Shown here one piece after another: positions 1-10,155 of a DNA stretch of 64,000 bases. The DNA is taken from the NCBI GenBank assembly GCA_013816615.1, contig JACDED010000002.1, forward strand, positions 1 through 64,000, read 5' to 3'. The position numbers were made by a program, and so were the translations under genes. Position 1 is the stretch's first letter. Each line of letters starts with the position of its first letter. The stretch comes from Bacteroidota bacterium. Lineage in GTDB: Bacteria > Bacteroidota > Bacteroidia > B-17B0 > Aurantibacillaceae. The notes under the pieces were generated by a model, which was given only the letters and a program-made list of their open reading frames with translations, was not told the origin of the DNA and did no database searches.

Positions 1-84
1 CTTACAAATAAACCTGCAGGCATTTATTTGGTTAAGCTAATAACTGAAACGGGTTTAACGATTAAAAAACTAATTAAAGAATAG
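1..84 (+). CDS. C-terminal end of a protein with a T9SS type A sorting domain (5' truncated by window)
   Basis: Frame 1 reads LTNKPAGIYLVKLITETGLTIKKLIKE*, a typical Por secretion tail (GIYLVKL...KKLIK). Confidence 0.7.
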   Translation, partial: LTNKPAGIYLVKLITETGLTIKKLIKE

Positions 85-85
85 T

Positions 86-2914
86 TTAATGTGCTGCCAG
101 CCAGTTCTCCCCAACACCCATTCCAACCTCAACTGGCACATCTAAGGGTAAAGCGTTACGCATATGCATTTCAATAATTGGTTTTACAATTTCCAGTTCG
201 GGTTTGTAAACGTCAAACACTAACTCATCATGCACCTGCAATAACATTTTTGTTTTAAAATTTTGTTCTTTAAGATCGTTATAAATATTGATCATCGCTA
301 CTTTGATCATATCTGCAGCGCTACCTTGTATTGGTGCATTAATAGCATTTCGTTCTGCAAAGCTGCGAACCGTTGCGTTGTTTGAATTGATATCGCGCAA
401 CCAACGCTTACGGCCTAACAATGTTTTTACGTAGCCATTCTCGCGCGCAAAATTGATTGTGTCATTCATGTAAATATCAATGGCAGAGAATTCTTTTTTA
501 TAGTTATCAATTATTTCTTTTGCTTCGGTGCGGCTAATACCAAGATTCTCGGCAAGACCGAATGCACCTTGTCCGTAGATGATCCCAAAGTTTACGCTTT
601 TAGCTTTGTAACGCATTTCTTTTGTTACATCGCTTTCTGCAACGTTAAATACTTTTGATGCGGTGGCGGTATGAATATCTTTTCCTAATCTAAACGCCTC
701 ACACATATTTTTATCGCCACTAATGCTTGCAACAATACGTAGTTCTATTTGCGAGTAATCGGCGCTTAATAAAATATGATCTTTATCGCGTGGAATAAAT
801 GCTTTACGAATTTGTCTTCCCCGTTCTGTTCTGATAGGAATGTTTTGCAGGTTTGGATTATCGCTGCTTAAGCGTCCGGTAACAGCTACAACCTGGTTAA
901 ACGAAGTGTGAATACGGTTTGTTTTTTTATTTACCAGTTCCGGTAAAGTATCTACATAAGTAGATTTTAATTTTACAAGTTCGCGGTAATCCAATATTTT
1001 TGAAACGATAGGATGTGTGCCTTCCAGCTTGCTTAAAACCTCTTCACCGGTAGCGTACTGACCTGTTTTTGTTTTCTTGGCCTTATCAGTGATTTTTAAA
1101 TATTCAAATAAAATTTCGCCAACTTGTTTTGGTGATGATACATTAAATTTAGTTCCGGCTAAATCCTGTATTTCTTTCTCTACATTTGCAATATCAATTT
1201 GTAATTGGGCAGAGAACTCTCTCAAAACGGGTACATCTAAATTAATGCCTTCGCGCTCAATGTTAGCAAGCACTTTTATTAGCGGCACTTCTACATCGTT
1301 AAATAAATTTTCAACGTCATTTTCTTTTAATAAAGGGGCAAACTTTTTTTGTAATTGAATGGTTACATCGGCATCTTCGGCAGCGTAATCTTTTATCACA
1401 TCTATTGCTACTTCGCGCATGCTAATTTGTTCCTTACCTTTTTTGCCGATCAATTCGGTAATACTAACAGGCGAATAATTTAAATAAGTTTGAGCGAGGA
1501 TATCCATACCATGGCGCATATCAGGCATAATTAAAAAATGCGCCACCATGGTATCGAACAATTTATTTTTTATTTCGATATCATAGTTCAATAAGATCTG
1601 GTAATCGTATTTTATATTTTGACCTATTAATACTTTTGAAGCGTCGTCAAAAATTTTACGAAAAGGTGCTAATTGCTTTATAGCTTCGTCTTTATTTTCG
1701 GAGATCGGAACATAATATGCATGATGCGATTTTATTGAAAATGATAATCCAACTAATTCCGCTGTAATTGTATCAAGTCCCGTTGTCTCGCTATCAAAAC
1801 AATATTCAGTTTCTTTTTCAAGAACAGAAACAAGCGTATTTATTTTTTCGATTGAATCAACTAATTCATAATTGTGTTCAACATCATGAATGGTTTTAAA
1901 ATTGGTAACCGGCGTTTGTGTTTCAACGTTTTCATTTGATGAAGAGAAAAGATCCGGATCGCTGAACAGATCTTGTGTTGCTGCTTTTTGAGGTTTTGGT
2001 TCCGGTAATTTTTCTTTGCCACCAATATCTTCGCCTAAAACTTTTTGCGCAATAGCGCGAAACTCAAGTTCTTTAAAAAGCTCAAGAAGGCTTTCTTTAT
2101 TAATAGGTTTTAGTATCAATTCTTTTTCATCGAGCTCAACAGGGCAATCCAAACAAATAGTAGCTAAACGTTTTGACTGAAGCGCCATTTCTTTATTATT
2201 CTCAACCTTTTCTTTTAATTTGCCTTTTAATTTATCAGTATTCGCTAATAAATTTTCAACGCTTCCATAATCTTTAATAAGCTGGATGGCAGTCTTCTCG
2301 CCCACTCCGGGAATGCCGGGAATGTTATCCACTTTATCACCCATTAAACCTAAAATATCAATTAATTGCAATACATTTTCTATTTCCCACTTCTTACAAA
2401 TTTCCTGGGGACCTAAAACCTCGGCGGCATTGCCAAAACGTGCGGGTTTATAAATAAATGTATTGGAGTCAACCAGCTGTCCATAATCTTTATCCGGCGT
2501 CATCATGTAGGTTGTAAATCCTGCCTTCTCTGCTTTAATAGCAAGAGTACCAATAATATCATCCGCCTCGTAACCCGGTGTGCCAAGTGTTTGAATATTG
2601 AAGCCTTTTATCAGATCCATAATTAATGGAATAGATTTGCGAAGATCTTCCGGCATTTCTTCACGGTTGGCTTTGTAGGCTTCAAACTCAACGTGGCGCT
2701 GTGTTGGACCTTCCATATCAAACACAACGGCAATGTGCGTTGGCTTTTCTTTATTTAAAATTTCGAGTAAGGTATTTGTAAAACCGAAAATAGCCGAGGT
2801 ATTAAAGCCTTTTGAGTTGATACGCGGCGCATTGCTGAATGCAAAAAAAGCGCGGTAAATAAGCGCATACGCATCTAATAAAAATAATTTTCTTTCAGTG
2901 TCTTTTGTGATCAT
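86..2914 (-). CDS. polA: DNA polymerase I
   Basis: 942 aa; 5'-3' exo (GYEADDIIGTLA), 3'-5' exo (FDSETTGLD) and pol A motifs (SADYSQIELRI, RYKAKSVNFGIIYG, QVHDELVF). Confidence 0.98.
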   Translation of the reverse strand: MITKDTERKLFLLDAYALIYRAFFAFSNAPRINSKGFNTSAIFGFTNTLLEILNKEKPTHIAVVFDMEGPTQRHVEFEAYKANREEMPEDLRKSIPLIMDLIKGFNIQTLGTPGYEADDIIGTLAIKAEKAGFTTYMMTPDKDYGQLVDSNTFIYKPARFGNAAEVLGPQEICKKWEIENVLQLIDILGLMGDKVDNIPGIPGVGEKTAIQLIKDYGSVENLLANTDKLKGKLKEKVENNKEMALQSKRLATICLDCPVELDEKELILKPINKESLLELFKELEFRAIAQKVLGEDIGGKEKLPEPKPQKAATQDLFSDPDLFSSSNENVETQTPVTNFKTIHDVEHNYELVDSIEKINTLVSVLEKETEYCFDSETTGLDTITAELVGLSFSIKSHHAYYVPISENKDEAIKQLAPFRKIFDDASKVLIGQNIKYDYQILLNYDIEIKNKLFDTMVAHFLIMPDMRHGMDILAQTYLNYSPVSITELIGKKGKEQISMREVAIDVIKDYAAEDADVTIQLQKKFAPLLKENDVENLFNDVEVPLIKVLANIEREGINLDVPVLREFSAQLQIDIANVEKEIQDLAGTKFNVSSPKQVGEILFEYLKITDKAKKTKTGQYATGEEVLSKLEGTHPIVSKILDYRELVKLKSTYVDTLPELVNKKTNRIHTSFNQVVAVTGRLSSDNPNLQNIPIRTERGRQIRKAFIPRDKDHILLSADYSQIELRIVASISGDKNMCEAFRLGKDIHTATASKVFNVAESDVTKEMRYKAKSVNFGIIYGQGAFGLAENLGISRTEAKEIIDNYKKEFSAIDIYMNDTINFARENGYVKTLLGRKRWLRDINSNNATVRSFAERNAINAPIQGSAADMIKVAMINIYNDLKEQNFKTKMLLQVHDELVFDVYKPELEIVKPIIEMHMRNALPLDVPVEVGMGVGENWLAAH

Positions 2915-2960
2915 GTTATAATTTTTTGTAGAAATTAATTTTGCGAAGCTTATAAAAAGA

Positions 2961-3503
2961 TCAGCTTCTGTTATTGTATTTGGTGATCACTTCTACGGCT
3001 TTTTCTTCGTTTAGTTTTTTGTCGCCTTCATATTCGTTAGCGTACCCGGCAGCTCCACTCATCATATCCTGTAATTGCTTTTTAAATTTTCCTTCTTTAA
3101 CGGTGGTCATTTTTTTATCGTCTTTACGCATCATGTAATATTCTCCTTCCCAGCTAATGGCATTCATATTGGCTACTTCAAACATCATTTTATAAAGAGA
3201 GATTTCTCCGCGTACAAGCACACGATAAAACTTTTGTTCTCCTTCATATTCCATGGCAATGTAATGTTGGTTGTCAAAACCATACGCTTTCACTTTGTTT
3301 GCTTTGTAATTTTTTTGGGTGCCGCTTTCCTCTTTAAAAAAAACCTTACTGTAATTATCCTGTTCTTTTTTCGGATTTATTTTCACTTCGCCTTTAAGCG
3401 TGTCGCCTTTTTCGTTAACAATATACCCCTTTACAAAAGTAATTTGCGCATTGACACAAAATGTTACTAAGCTTATCAATAGAGCTGTGAGCGTATTTTT
3501 CAT
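2961..3503 (-). CDS. Secreted hypothetical protein
   Basis: 180 aa ORF with N-terminal signal peptide MKNTLTALLISLVTFCVNAQ. Confidence 0.75.
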   Translation of the reverse strand: MKNTLTALLISLVTFCVNAQITFVKGYIVNEKGDTLKGEVKINPKKEQDNYSKVFFKEESGTQKNYKANKVKAYGFDNQHYIAMEYEGEQKFYRVLVRGEISLYKMMFEVANMNAISWEGEYYMMRKDDKKMTTVKEGKFKKQLQDMMSGAAGYANEYEGDKKLNEEKAVEVITKYNNRS

Positions 3504-3686
3504 AAAACAAATTTTAAACAGGCTTATAAAGAAAATTAAATTTTAGCTCTAAAAAAAGCTTTGTTAGAACTGTGTGAATAAGTTGAGCTGTTATTTGCAA
3601 ATACTGCGGTTTTTGACTGATTTTGTTAAAAACATTTGCCAAACCACTGTTAAAATATATCTTTATATAAGAGTAATTTTTATTAC

Positions 3687-4622
3687 ATGAGCGTAGGCAG
3701 AAAAATTAAATTTACATTAAAGTGGATAGTTATTCTCGTCTTTATTGTTGTACTGTTTTATTACCTGTGGTTACTTTTTTATTTAACATGTGTTGCAAGA
3801 ACCGAAGCAATAAAAAAAGACGATTATTTAAATACACTTATAAATAAACGAGCGCTAATTATAACAGCGCATACTGACGATGATGTTGGTATGGCCGGCA
3901 CGTTACTGCAATTGGCAAAAAACGGCTGGCAATTAAAACATGTTATTTTTAACAATGAAGATCAGACGGATATTAAAGAACGTTTTGCAAATGCCTGCAA
4001 ACAAATACAGGTAAATGAAACCGGAGTTTTTGCTGTTAATATTCGTCGTGATTTGGATACAAATAAAAAAGCTTACTGGCCTTTACCTTTTGCGGTTTGG
4101 GATAAAGTATTTGATCACGATACGGTTTACAGCATCCTCAGCAAAGAAATTTTAGATTATAAACCATCTGTTATTTTTACTTTAGATGACAGCATTGGCG
4201 GTTACGGCCACCCGGAGCATGTTTTGATAAGCAAGGTGGTACATGAGATCTGCACGAATTATAAGAATGAAGAAATTTATAAAGGCGGCACTTTATTTTC
4301 AGTAGAAAAAATATACCAGGCAGTACTTCCAAAAAAAATGGCGCATAAATTATTGGTTGATGGTAGCAGGGTGCAAAAAAGTGCTAATGTGTATTTAGCA
4401 GCACAGGCAGCTTACAGTTGCTCTGGAATGCCAGACCCGGAAGTTGAAGTGGAGATAAAAGGTCTTTCGAAAGAAAAAATGAATTACATTAAAGCTTACA
4501 ATATGGGTGAAAGAAAAAATATTGGAAAAGTGTATAGGTATTACAATTATTTTCCACACTGGATCTACTTCGGCATTTTTGATAAAGAATACTTTAACGT
4601 GATCGATCTGCGAAAAAATTAA
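3687..4622 (+). CDS. PIG-L/LmbE family deacetylase with N-terminal TM helix
   Basis: ALIITAHTDDDVGMAGTLLQL and GYGHPEHVLIS motifs. Confidence 0.85.
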   Translation: MSVGRKIKFTLKWIVILVFIVVLFYYLWLLFYLTCVARTEAIKKDDYLNTLINKRALIITAHTDDDVGMAGTLLQLAKNGWQLKHVIFNNEDQTDIKERFANACKQIQVNETGVFAVNIRRDLDTNKKAYWPLPFAVWDKVFDHDTVYSILSKEILDYKPSVIFTLDDSIGGYGHPEHVLISKVVHEICTNYKNEEIYKGGTLFSVEKIYQAVLPKKMAHKLLVDGSRVQKSANVYLAAQAAYSCSGMPDPEVEVEIKGLSKEKMNYIKAYNMGERKNIGKVYRYYNYFPHWIYFGIFDKEYFNVIDLRKN

Positions 4623-5461
4623 TGTGCAAATTTAACTTCAAACATTTTTGGCCAAAGCTTACCGGTAACGTAAATTTTGTCGGCAATAGAATCGTAAGCA
4701 ATACCGTTCATTTCTAAGGCATTTGGATTCAGGTTACGCATATCATAATTTATTGGCGTAAAGTTAATTTTTGCAACTACGTTTCCTGTTTTAGGATCGA
4801 TCTTTACAACATAACCGGTTGTATAAATGTTGGCATAAATAAATCCTTTAATAAACTCCAGTTCGTTTAAAGCGTCGGCAGCATAACCGTTTTCGTTAAC
4901 GGCAAGGGTTTTTACAGGCTTCATTTCCGCATCAAAATAAGTAAGGTTATTTGTACCGTCACTCATAATAATATGAGTTCCATCTGTAGTTAAACCCCAG
5001 CCTTCTTTATTAGCATAATTAAACTGACCAATTTTTTTAAATGTTTTTGCATCATAAATAAAACCGGTTTGTTCTTTGTAAGTTACCTGGTAAATTTTCC
5101 CGTTTAAAATAACCATGCCTTCGCCAAAAGGATATGCTTTTTTATCCAGTTCTACTTTTGCATCGAGCTTTCCGGTTTTCATATCAACAATACCTAAAAC
5201 CGACTTTAACTCCGGCATATTATCCGGTGAGCCTGTACTTTCGAATAATTTATTATCGTGAAATAAAAGGCCTTCTGTAAAGGCAGTTGGATCATGAGGT
5301 AATGTGGTAACAATAGAATAATCTAAAAAAGGAACAGGGGGTTTTTCATCAACCACTACTTTTATGTCAGGCTGTTTTTCTACTTTGGTTTCGCAAGAGC
5401 TACAAGATACAAATGCAATAACAATTGCAGAAAAAGAAATTATTTTTTTAACACTTTTCAT
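4619..5461 (-). CDS. Glutaminyl-peptide cyclotransferase family lipoprotein
   Basis: HDPTAFTEGLLFHDNKLFESTGSPDN ... AYPFGEGMVILNGKIYQVTYK; Cys-rich lipobox; start placed at MKSVKK (track ORF begins 5476). Confidence 0.85.
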   Translation of the reverse strand: MKSVKKIISFSAIVIAFVSCSSCETKVEKQPDIKVVVDEKPPVPFLDYSIVTTLPHDPTAFTEGLLFHDNKLFESTGSPDNMPELKSVLGIVDMKTGKLDAKVELDKKAYPFGEGMVILNGKIYQVTYKEQTGFIYDAKTFKKIGQFNYANKEGWGLTTDGTHIIMSDGTNNLTYFDAEMKPVKTLAVNENGYAADALNELEFIKGFIYANIYTTGYVVKIDPKTGNVVAKINFTPINYDMRNLNPNALEMNGIAYDSIADKIYVTGKLWPKMFEVKFAH

Positions 5462-5463
5462 TT

Positions 5464-6927
5464 TTATATTTTCCACGATGAGCCTTCCTTAGTATCTTTT
5501 ATCTGAACGCCGGCATCGGTTAGTTTATTGCGGATCTCATCACTTAAGGGAAAATTCTTTTCTACTTTTGCTTTGTTACGAATATCTAAAACAAGATTCA
5601 CTACTTTATCCAATACAGCTGTCGTTTTAGAATTCTCTTTTTCTTTCTTTAAGCCCATTACATCAAAAACAAAATTCTGATATATTGTTTTTAAAAGATC
5701 AATATCTGCTTGCGTTAAGCTTAGTTTGCCATCATTAGCAGAATTAATAATTCTTACCGTATCAAATAAATGTGCAACCAGAACGGGCGTATTAAAATCA
5801 TCGTTCATGGCATCGTAACATTTTTGTTGCAATGCTTTTATATCTTCGGTTGAAGTGGATGCCGCTGTTAATGTTAGCAAAGTATTATGCGCTTCCATTA
5901 AACGCTCAAATCCTTTTTCGCTGGCCTGTAATGCTTCGTTAGAAAAATCAAGCGTACTGTGGTAATGTGTTTGCATCATAAAGAAGCGCACGCCCATTGG
6001 GCTGTAGCCTTTCTCTAATAAAGGATGATCGCCGGTAAATAACTCGCCCGGTAAAAAACCATTGCCTGCAGATTTTGACATGCGTACACCGTTAACGGTT
6101 AACATGTTTGTATGCATCCAATAATTTACCGGTGCTTTATGATTACATGCCTGTGATTGTGCAATTTCGTTTGTGTGATGTGTGGCCTGCAGATCCATGC
6201 CGCCGCCATGTATATCAAACACATCGCCTAAATATTTACTGCTCATTGCCGAACACTCGATGTGCCAACCCGGAAAACCCCAGCCCCACGGCGATGGCCA
6301 ACGCATTAATGTTTCGGGTTTTGCTTTTATCCATAATGCAAAATCCAAACGACCATGTTTTTCATCTTGTCCGCTTAGTTCACGGGTACCTTCTAAAAGT
6401 TCTTCCAGTTTTCTATTCGTTAATTGTCCGTAAGAAAAATCTTTATTGTATTTCTCTACATCAAAATACACTGTGCCATCAACAACGTAAGCAAAACCTT
6501 TTTCAATAATTTCTTTTATCATTTCTATCTGCTCGCAGATATGGCCTGTAGCGGTTGGCTCAATGCTTGGCGGCATATTGTTGAATGCCTGCATTACATC
6601 ATGAAAACCAACGGTATATTTTTGTACAATTTCCATCGGCTCTACCTGCTCCAGTTTTGCTTTTTTCGCGAACTTATCATCCCCTTCATCACGATCACCT
6701 TCCAAATGCCCGGCATCAGTAATGTTGCGCACATAACGTACTTTATACCCAATATGAATTAAGTAACGGTAGATCATATCAAAAGAAATGAAGGTGCGGC
6801 AATTGCCTAAATGCACATCACTGTAAACCGTTGGGCCACAAACGTAAAGTCCAACCAAGGGTGGTTTAATTGCTTTAAATTCTTCTTTTTTACGCGTAAG
6901 CGTGTTGTATAAAAATAATGGTTGCAT
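5464..6927 (-). CDS. cysS: Cysteine--tRNA ligase
   Basis: [14 protein letters not shown] (HIGH-like), [17 protein letters not shown] (KMSKS-like). Confidence 0.98.
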   Translation of the reverse strand: MQPLFLYNTLTRKKEEFKAIKPPLVGLYVCGPTVYSDVHLGNCRTFISFDMIYRYLIHIGYKVRYVRNITDAGHLEGDRDEGDDKFAKKAKLEQVEPMEIVQKYTVGFHDVMQAFNNMPPSIEPTATGHICEQIEMIKEIIEKGFAYVVDGTVYFDVEKYNKDFSYGQLTNRKLEELLEGTRELSGQDEKHGRLDFALWIKAKPETLMRWPSPWGWGFPGWHIECSAMSSKYLGDVFDIHGGGMDLQATHHTNEIAQSQACNHKAPVNYWMHTNMLTVNGVRMSKSAGNGFLPGELFTGDHPLLEKGYSPMGVRFFMMQTHYHSTLDFSNEALQASEKGFERLMEAHNTLLTLTAASTSTEDIKALQQKCYDAMNDDFNTPVLVAHLFDTVRIINSANDGKLSLTQADIDLLKTIYQNFVFDVMGLKKEKENSKTTAVLDKVVNLVLDIRNKAKVEKNFPLSDEIRNKLTDAGVQIKDTKEGSSWKI

Positions 6928-7111
6928 AAGGAGAAGTAAAAGTAAGAAAATTAAAGGATTTCTAAAACTTACCCCTAAAGGAATTGCAGGATATTTAAAT
7001 CTTAAATTATTTAAGATTATTCTATTGGAGCGTCTTCAACGTAAATTCCATCTTTATAAACGGCTATTCGGCTTAATACTTTGTTATCATCATATATGTA
7101 TGCTTTACCAT

Positions 7112-7732
7112 TCATAAATCGATTGTTTTCAAAAAAACCATCTTTGGTAATCTGCTTGCATTATTATATAAAACATGGTTACCCCATAAAGGAAATATAA
7201 CATCAAAATATTTTCCGCAAGAAAGCTCAGATGAATCTTTAATTACTTCTTTACCGATATTAAAAAAATCGTCAGAAATTCTTATGATTTGCGAGCCTTC
7301 TACTTTCCCTTCTAGTTTAAAAAAGCGTTCGTACACAACTTTCCCGGTGGTGTCAAATTGCTGATACTTTTCAACCCAGTGATTGTTCCTCCAGGTTCCC
7401 GTTTCCTTTATCACACCATTTTCATGGTACATAGAAGCTTCGCCGTTTGGTCTCCCCTCTACGAAAGTCAATTTGTTTCTTAAATTTCCGTTGCAGTAAT
7501 GTTCTGTCCAAATTCCACTTTTTCTATTATTAATGTATTTTCCTTCTTCAACTGTCTGATCTACTTGATAGCAGGTTCCGGGTCTTAGTTTTCCTGTTAT
7601 GCGCCACTGGTCTTGCTTTTTTCCTTCAAGATCAGTGCGGTTAATAGTATCACCATTATATATTTCAAACGTTTGGCTAATGCCTAAAACAGACAAGAAC
7701 ACGAAACAAAACATATATGTGTAAATTTTCAT
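7112..7732 (-). CDS. MORN/YwqK-like repeat protein, apparently frameshifted (original end probably 7017)
   Basis: Paralogue of 7785..8657; repeats G.W..NHW, signal peptide; C-terminus diverges at a 1-nt frameshift (see findings). Confidence 0.75.
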   Translation of the reverse strand: MKIYTYMFCFVFLSVLGISQTFEIYNGDTINRTDLEGKKQDQWRITGKLRPGTCYQVDQTVEEGKYINNRKSGIWTEHYCNGNLRNKLTFVEGRPNGEASMYHENGVIKETGTWRNNHWVEKYQQFDTTGKVVYERFFKLEGKVEGSQIIRISDDFFNIGKEVIKDSSELSCGKYFDVIFPLWGNHVLYNNASRLPKMVFLKTIDL

Positions 7733-7742
7733 GGAGACAAAA

Positions 7743-7765
7743 AAGGCGGAGTAAAACTCCGCCTT
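7743..7765 (-). terminator. Rho-independent terminator after 7785..8657 gene
   Basis: Hairpin AAGGCGGAGTTTTACTCCGCCTT followed by T-run on minus strand. Confidence 0.75.
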
Positions 7766-7784
7766 ATATTTAAATAATAAAAAA

Positions 7785-8657
7785 TTAGTTTTCTATTGGC
7801 GCATCGCCAACGTAGATGCCGCCTTTGTAAACAGCAACCTGTGTTAAAATGCCATTTTCGTTATAGATATAGGCCTTTCCTTCCATAAAACGATTGTCTT
7901 TAAAAACACCGTCTTTAGTTACCTGTTTGTTTTTGTTGTAAAGTGTTTGCTTACCATTTAAAACCAAGGCCCCTGCTGGTTTTTCAATTACTGCAATTTT
8001 TGGTGGATTTGGTGCATCTTCTGTTTTCTTGGCAACTTTTTCAGTTGATTCGTAAGTTTTAATAGTAGCAACATCTACATTACCATTATCGTATTTTTTT
8101 TCAGCTTTTAATTTGCCGTTCTCATAAAATTCCTGAACGGTTCCTGTTTCTTTTCCGTTTACAAAATTTCCTTTAACAGCTGTTTCACCGTTTTCGTATT
8201 TGTAGGTTTGCACGCCTTCGCGCTTACCGCTGGCGTTAAATGTAAATTCGTGTTGTACCTGTCCGTTATCGTAATATTGTTTAAAGCCGCCAACCCAATG
8301 GTTATTTTTCCATTGTCCTTCTTCTTCAATTTTTCCGTTCTCGTGGTAAACGATTGCGTAGCCATCTGGACGGCCATTTGCGAATGTTATTTTGTTTTTT
8401 GTATTTCCGTTACAGAAATACTCCATCCAAATTCCGGTTTTACGGTTTTCTTTGTACGATCCTTCTTCCGCTTTTTGACTGGGGGCATAACATGTATTTG
8501 GTTTATGTTTTCCGAATAAAACCCATTTACCTTGTTTTTTGCCAAGCTCATCAATAAAGTTAATAGTATCCATGGTGTTAGGGATCACTTCATATGTTTG
8601 CGCAAAATGGGTATTTAAATACCCTAAACTTAGTGCGAATAATAATGTGATTCTCAT
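7785..8657 (-). CDS. MORN repeat / YwqK-family protein, secreted
   Basis: Repeated NG....G.....NG..E.E..W....WVGG..QYYDNGQ; signal peptide. Confidence 0.8.
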   Translation of the reverse strand: MRITLLFALSLGYLNTHFAQTYEVIPNTMDTINFIDELGKKQGKWVLFGKHKPNTCYAPSQKAEEGSYKENRKTGIWMEYFCNGNTKNKITFANGRPDGYAIVYHENGKIEEEGQWKNNHWVGGFKQYYDNGQVQHEFTFNASGKREGVQTYKYENGETAVKGNFVNGKETGTVQEFYENGKLKAEKKYDNGNVDVATIKTYESTEKVAKKTEDAPNPPKIAVIEKPAGALVLNGKQTLYNKNKQVTKDGVFKDNRFMEGKAYIYNENGILTQVAVYKGGIYVGDAPIEN

Positions 8658-8826
8658 AATTAACAGTTTTTATTATATTGAAGTTAGGAAATTCAGATGG
8701 CTAATTAACTCAGGCTTAGCGTGGAGTTATTAACAATGCGAGGAGGATTTGGCGAAAATTAGACGAGTTTGTGTTATTTGCCGACGAATTTTATCCTTGT
8801 ATTTAGCTCCTTTGAATAAACAAAAA

Positions 8827-8854
8827 AACCCTCTGCATTTTAATACAGAGGGTT
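8827..8854 (-). terminator. Rho-independent terminator after ompH-like gene
   Basis: AACCCTCTG..ttaaaa..CAGAGGGTT plus T-run on minus strand. Confidence 0.75.
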
Positions 8855-8872
8855 CTTGAAAAACTATTGCAA

Positions 8873-9484
8873 TTATTTATTTCCTTTTGGAGGTGTTTTT
8901 CCACCGCCACCACCTTGAGGAGGAGTTTTAATACCACCCGTTGGGTTGGCCGCACCTGGAATAACTGCCGCAGGCATAGAGTCTAATTTCTTTTTAACTG
9001 CCATTAAAACATCATCAGATGCTTCGCTGTATAGAACGCTTCCAGCACTTGTATCTAAAATATACTTGTAACCGCCTTCTTTTGCCACTGCTTCAATTCC
9101 TTTTTTGGCTTTATCCATAATAGGTGCAGTTAATTCAGCTGTTTTACGTTGATAATCCTGCTGTGCTTGTTGTTTGAATTCTTCGATACGACGTTGTAAT
9201 TGGTTTAACTCGTCTTCTTTTGTTTTTTTTACAAGATCGCTCATTGTGGCATTATCCTGCATATATTTTTGATACTTAGCTTCTAACTCAGATTGCATAC
9301 TGATAGATTCAGCATCAATTCCTTTTAAATAATTTTGGGCTGTTTCTTTAGCTATTTTTGTTTCAGGCATTAAGCTGATCAAAGAGTCTAAACTCAAATG
9401 TGCAATTTTTTGGGCTTTTGCAAAAGAGAATAATCCAATTGCCGCAATAATCAGGGCTACTCTTGTAAATTTTTGTTTGTTCAT
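8873..9484 (-). CDS. OmpH/Skp family periplasmic chaperone
   Basis: Signal peptide, coiled-coil, KGIEAVAKEGGYKYILDTSAGSVLYS; Gly/Pro tail. Confidence 0.9.
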   Translation of the reverse strand: MNKQKFTRVALIIAAIGLFSFAKAQKIAHLSLDSLISLMPETKIAKETAQNYLKGIDAESISMQSELEAKYQKYMQDNATMSDLVKKTKEDELNQLQRRIEEFKQQAQQDYQRKTAELTAPIMDKAKKGIEAVAKEGGYKYILDTSAGSVLYSEASDDVLMAVKKKLDSMPAAVIPGAANPTGGIKTPPQGGGGGKTPPKGNK

Positions 9485-9554
9485 AGTGTTTGTTTTTTAT
9501 GCTATTAAAGCATGGGTTTTATTGGTGTTTTTATTGTTTATTAATTCTATAAAA

Positions 9555-10085
9555 TTATTTTTTGTAACCAAGATAGGTTAAAACATCATCGCTTTTATCG
9601 TATTTGCTGTTAGCATACAAAATAGAAACTTGTCCGCTTTTATCTAAAATAAACCCAAGGCCTGCTTTTTCAGCAACGGTTTTAATAGCATTGTAAACCT
9701 TATCCTGTATAGGTTTTACTAATTCCTGGCGTTTTTTAAATAATTCGCCATCCACACCAAAACGTGATTTTTGAAGATCTTTTACTTCTTTCTCTTTGTT
9801 CACGATCTCATTCTCGCGTTTCTTTTTCATTTCGTCTGTTAACAAAATGGCATCAGCCTGGTAAGCTTTGTAAAGTTTATCCACCTCAGAATATTTTCCT
9901 TCAATTTCTTTTTGCCATTGCACGCTTGTTTTATCCAACTCGCTTTGCGCTGCTTTATATTCGGGTATTTGCGATAAAATGTAATCTGTATCCACATAAC
10001 CAAATTTTGCTGCACCACTTTGTGCAAATCCAAAACCTGAAAAGATCACTAATAAAGCACAAACTATTTTACTTCTCAATTTCAT
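9555..10085 (-). CDS. OmpH/Skp family periplasmic chaperone
   Basis: FGYVDTDYILSQIPEYKAAQSELD ... KAGLGFILDKSGQVSILYA. Confidence 0.92.
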   Translation of the reverse strand: MKLRSKIVCALLVIFSGFGFAQSGAAKFGYVDTDYILSQIPEYKAAQSELDKTSVQWQKEIEGKYSEVDKLYKAYQADAILLTDEMKKKRENEIVNKEKEVKDLQKSRFGVDGELFKKRQELVKPIQDKVYNAIKTVAEKAGLGFILDKSGQVSILYANSKYDKSDDVLTYLGYKK

Positions 10086-10155
10086 ATTTTAAGTTTTTAA
10101 ATTTAATCATAAAACGTGCCAATTTAAAAAATATCGTTCAATTAACACATTTTTG

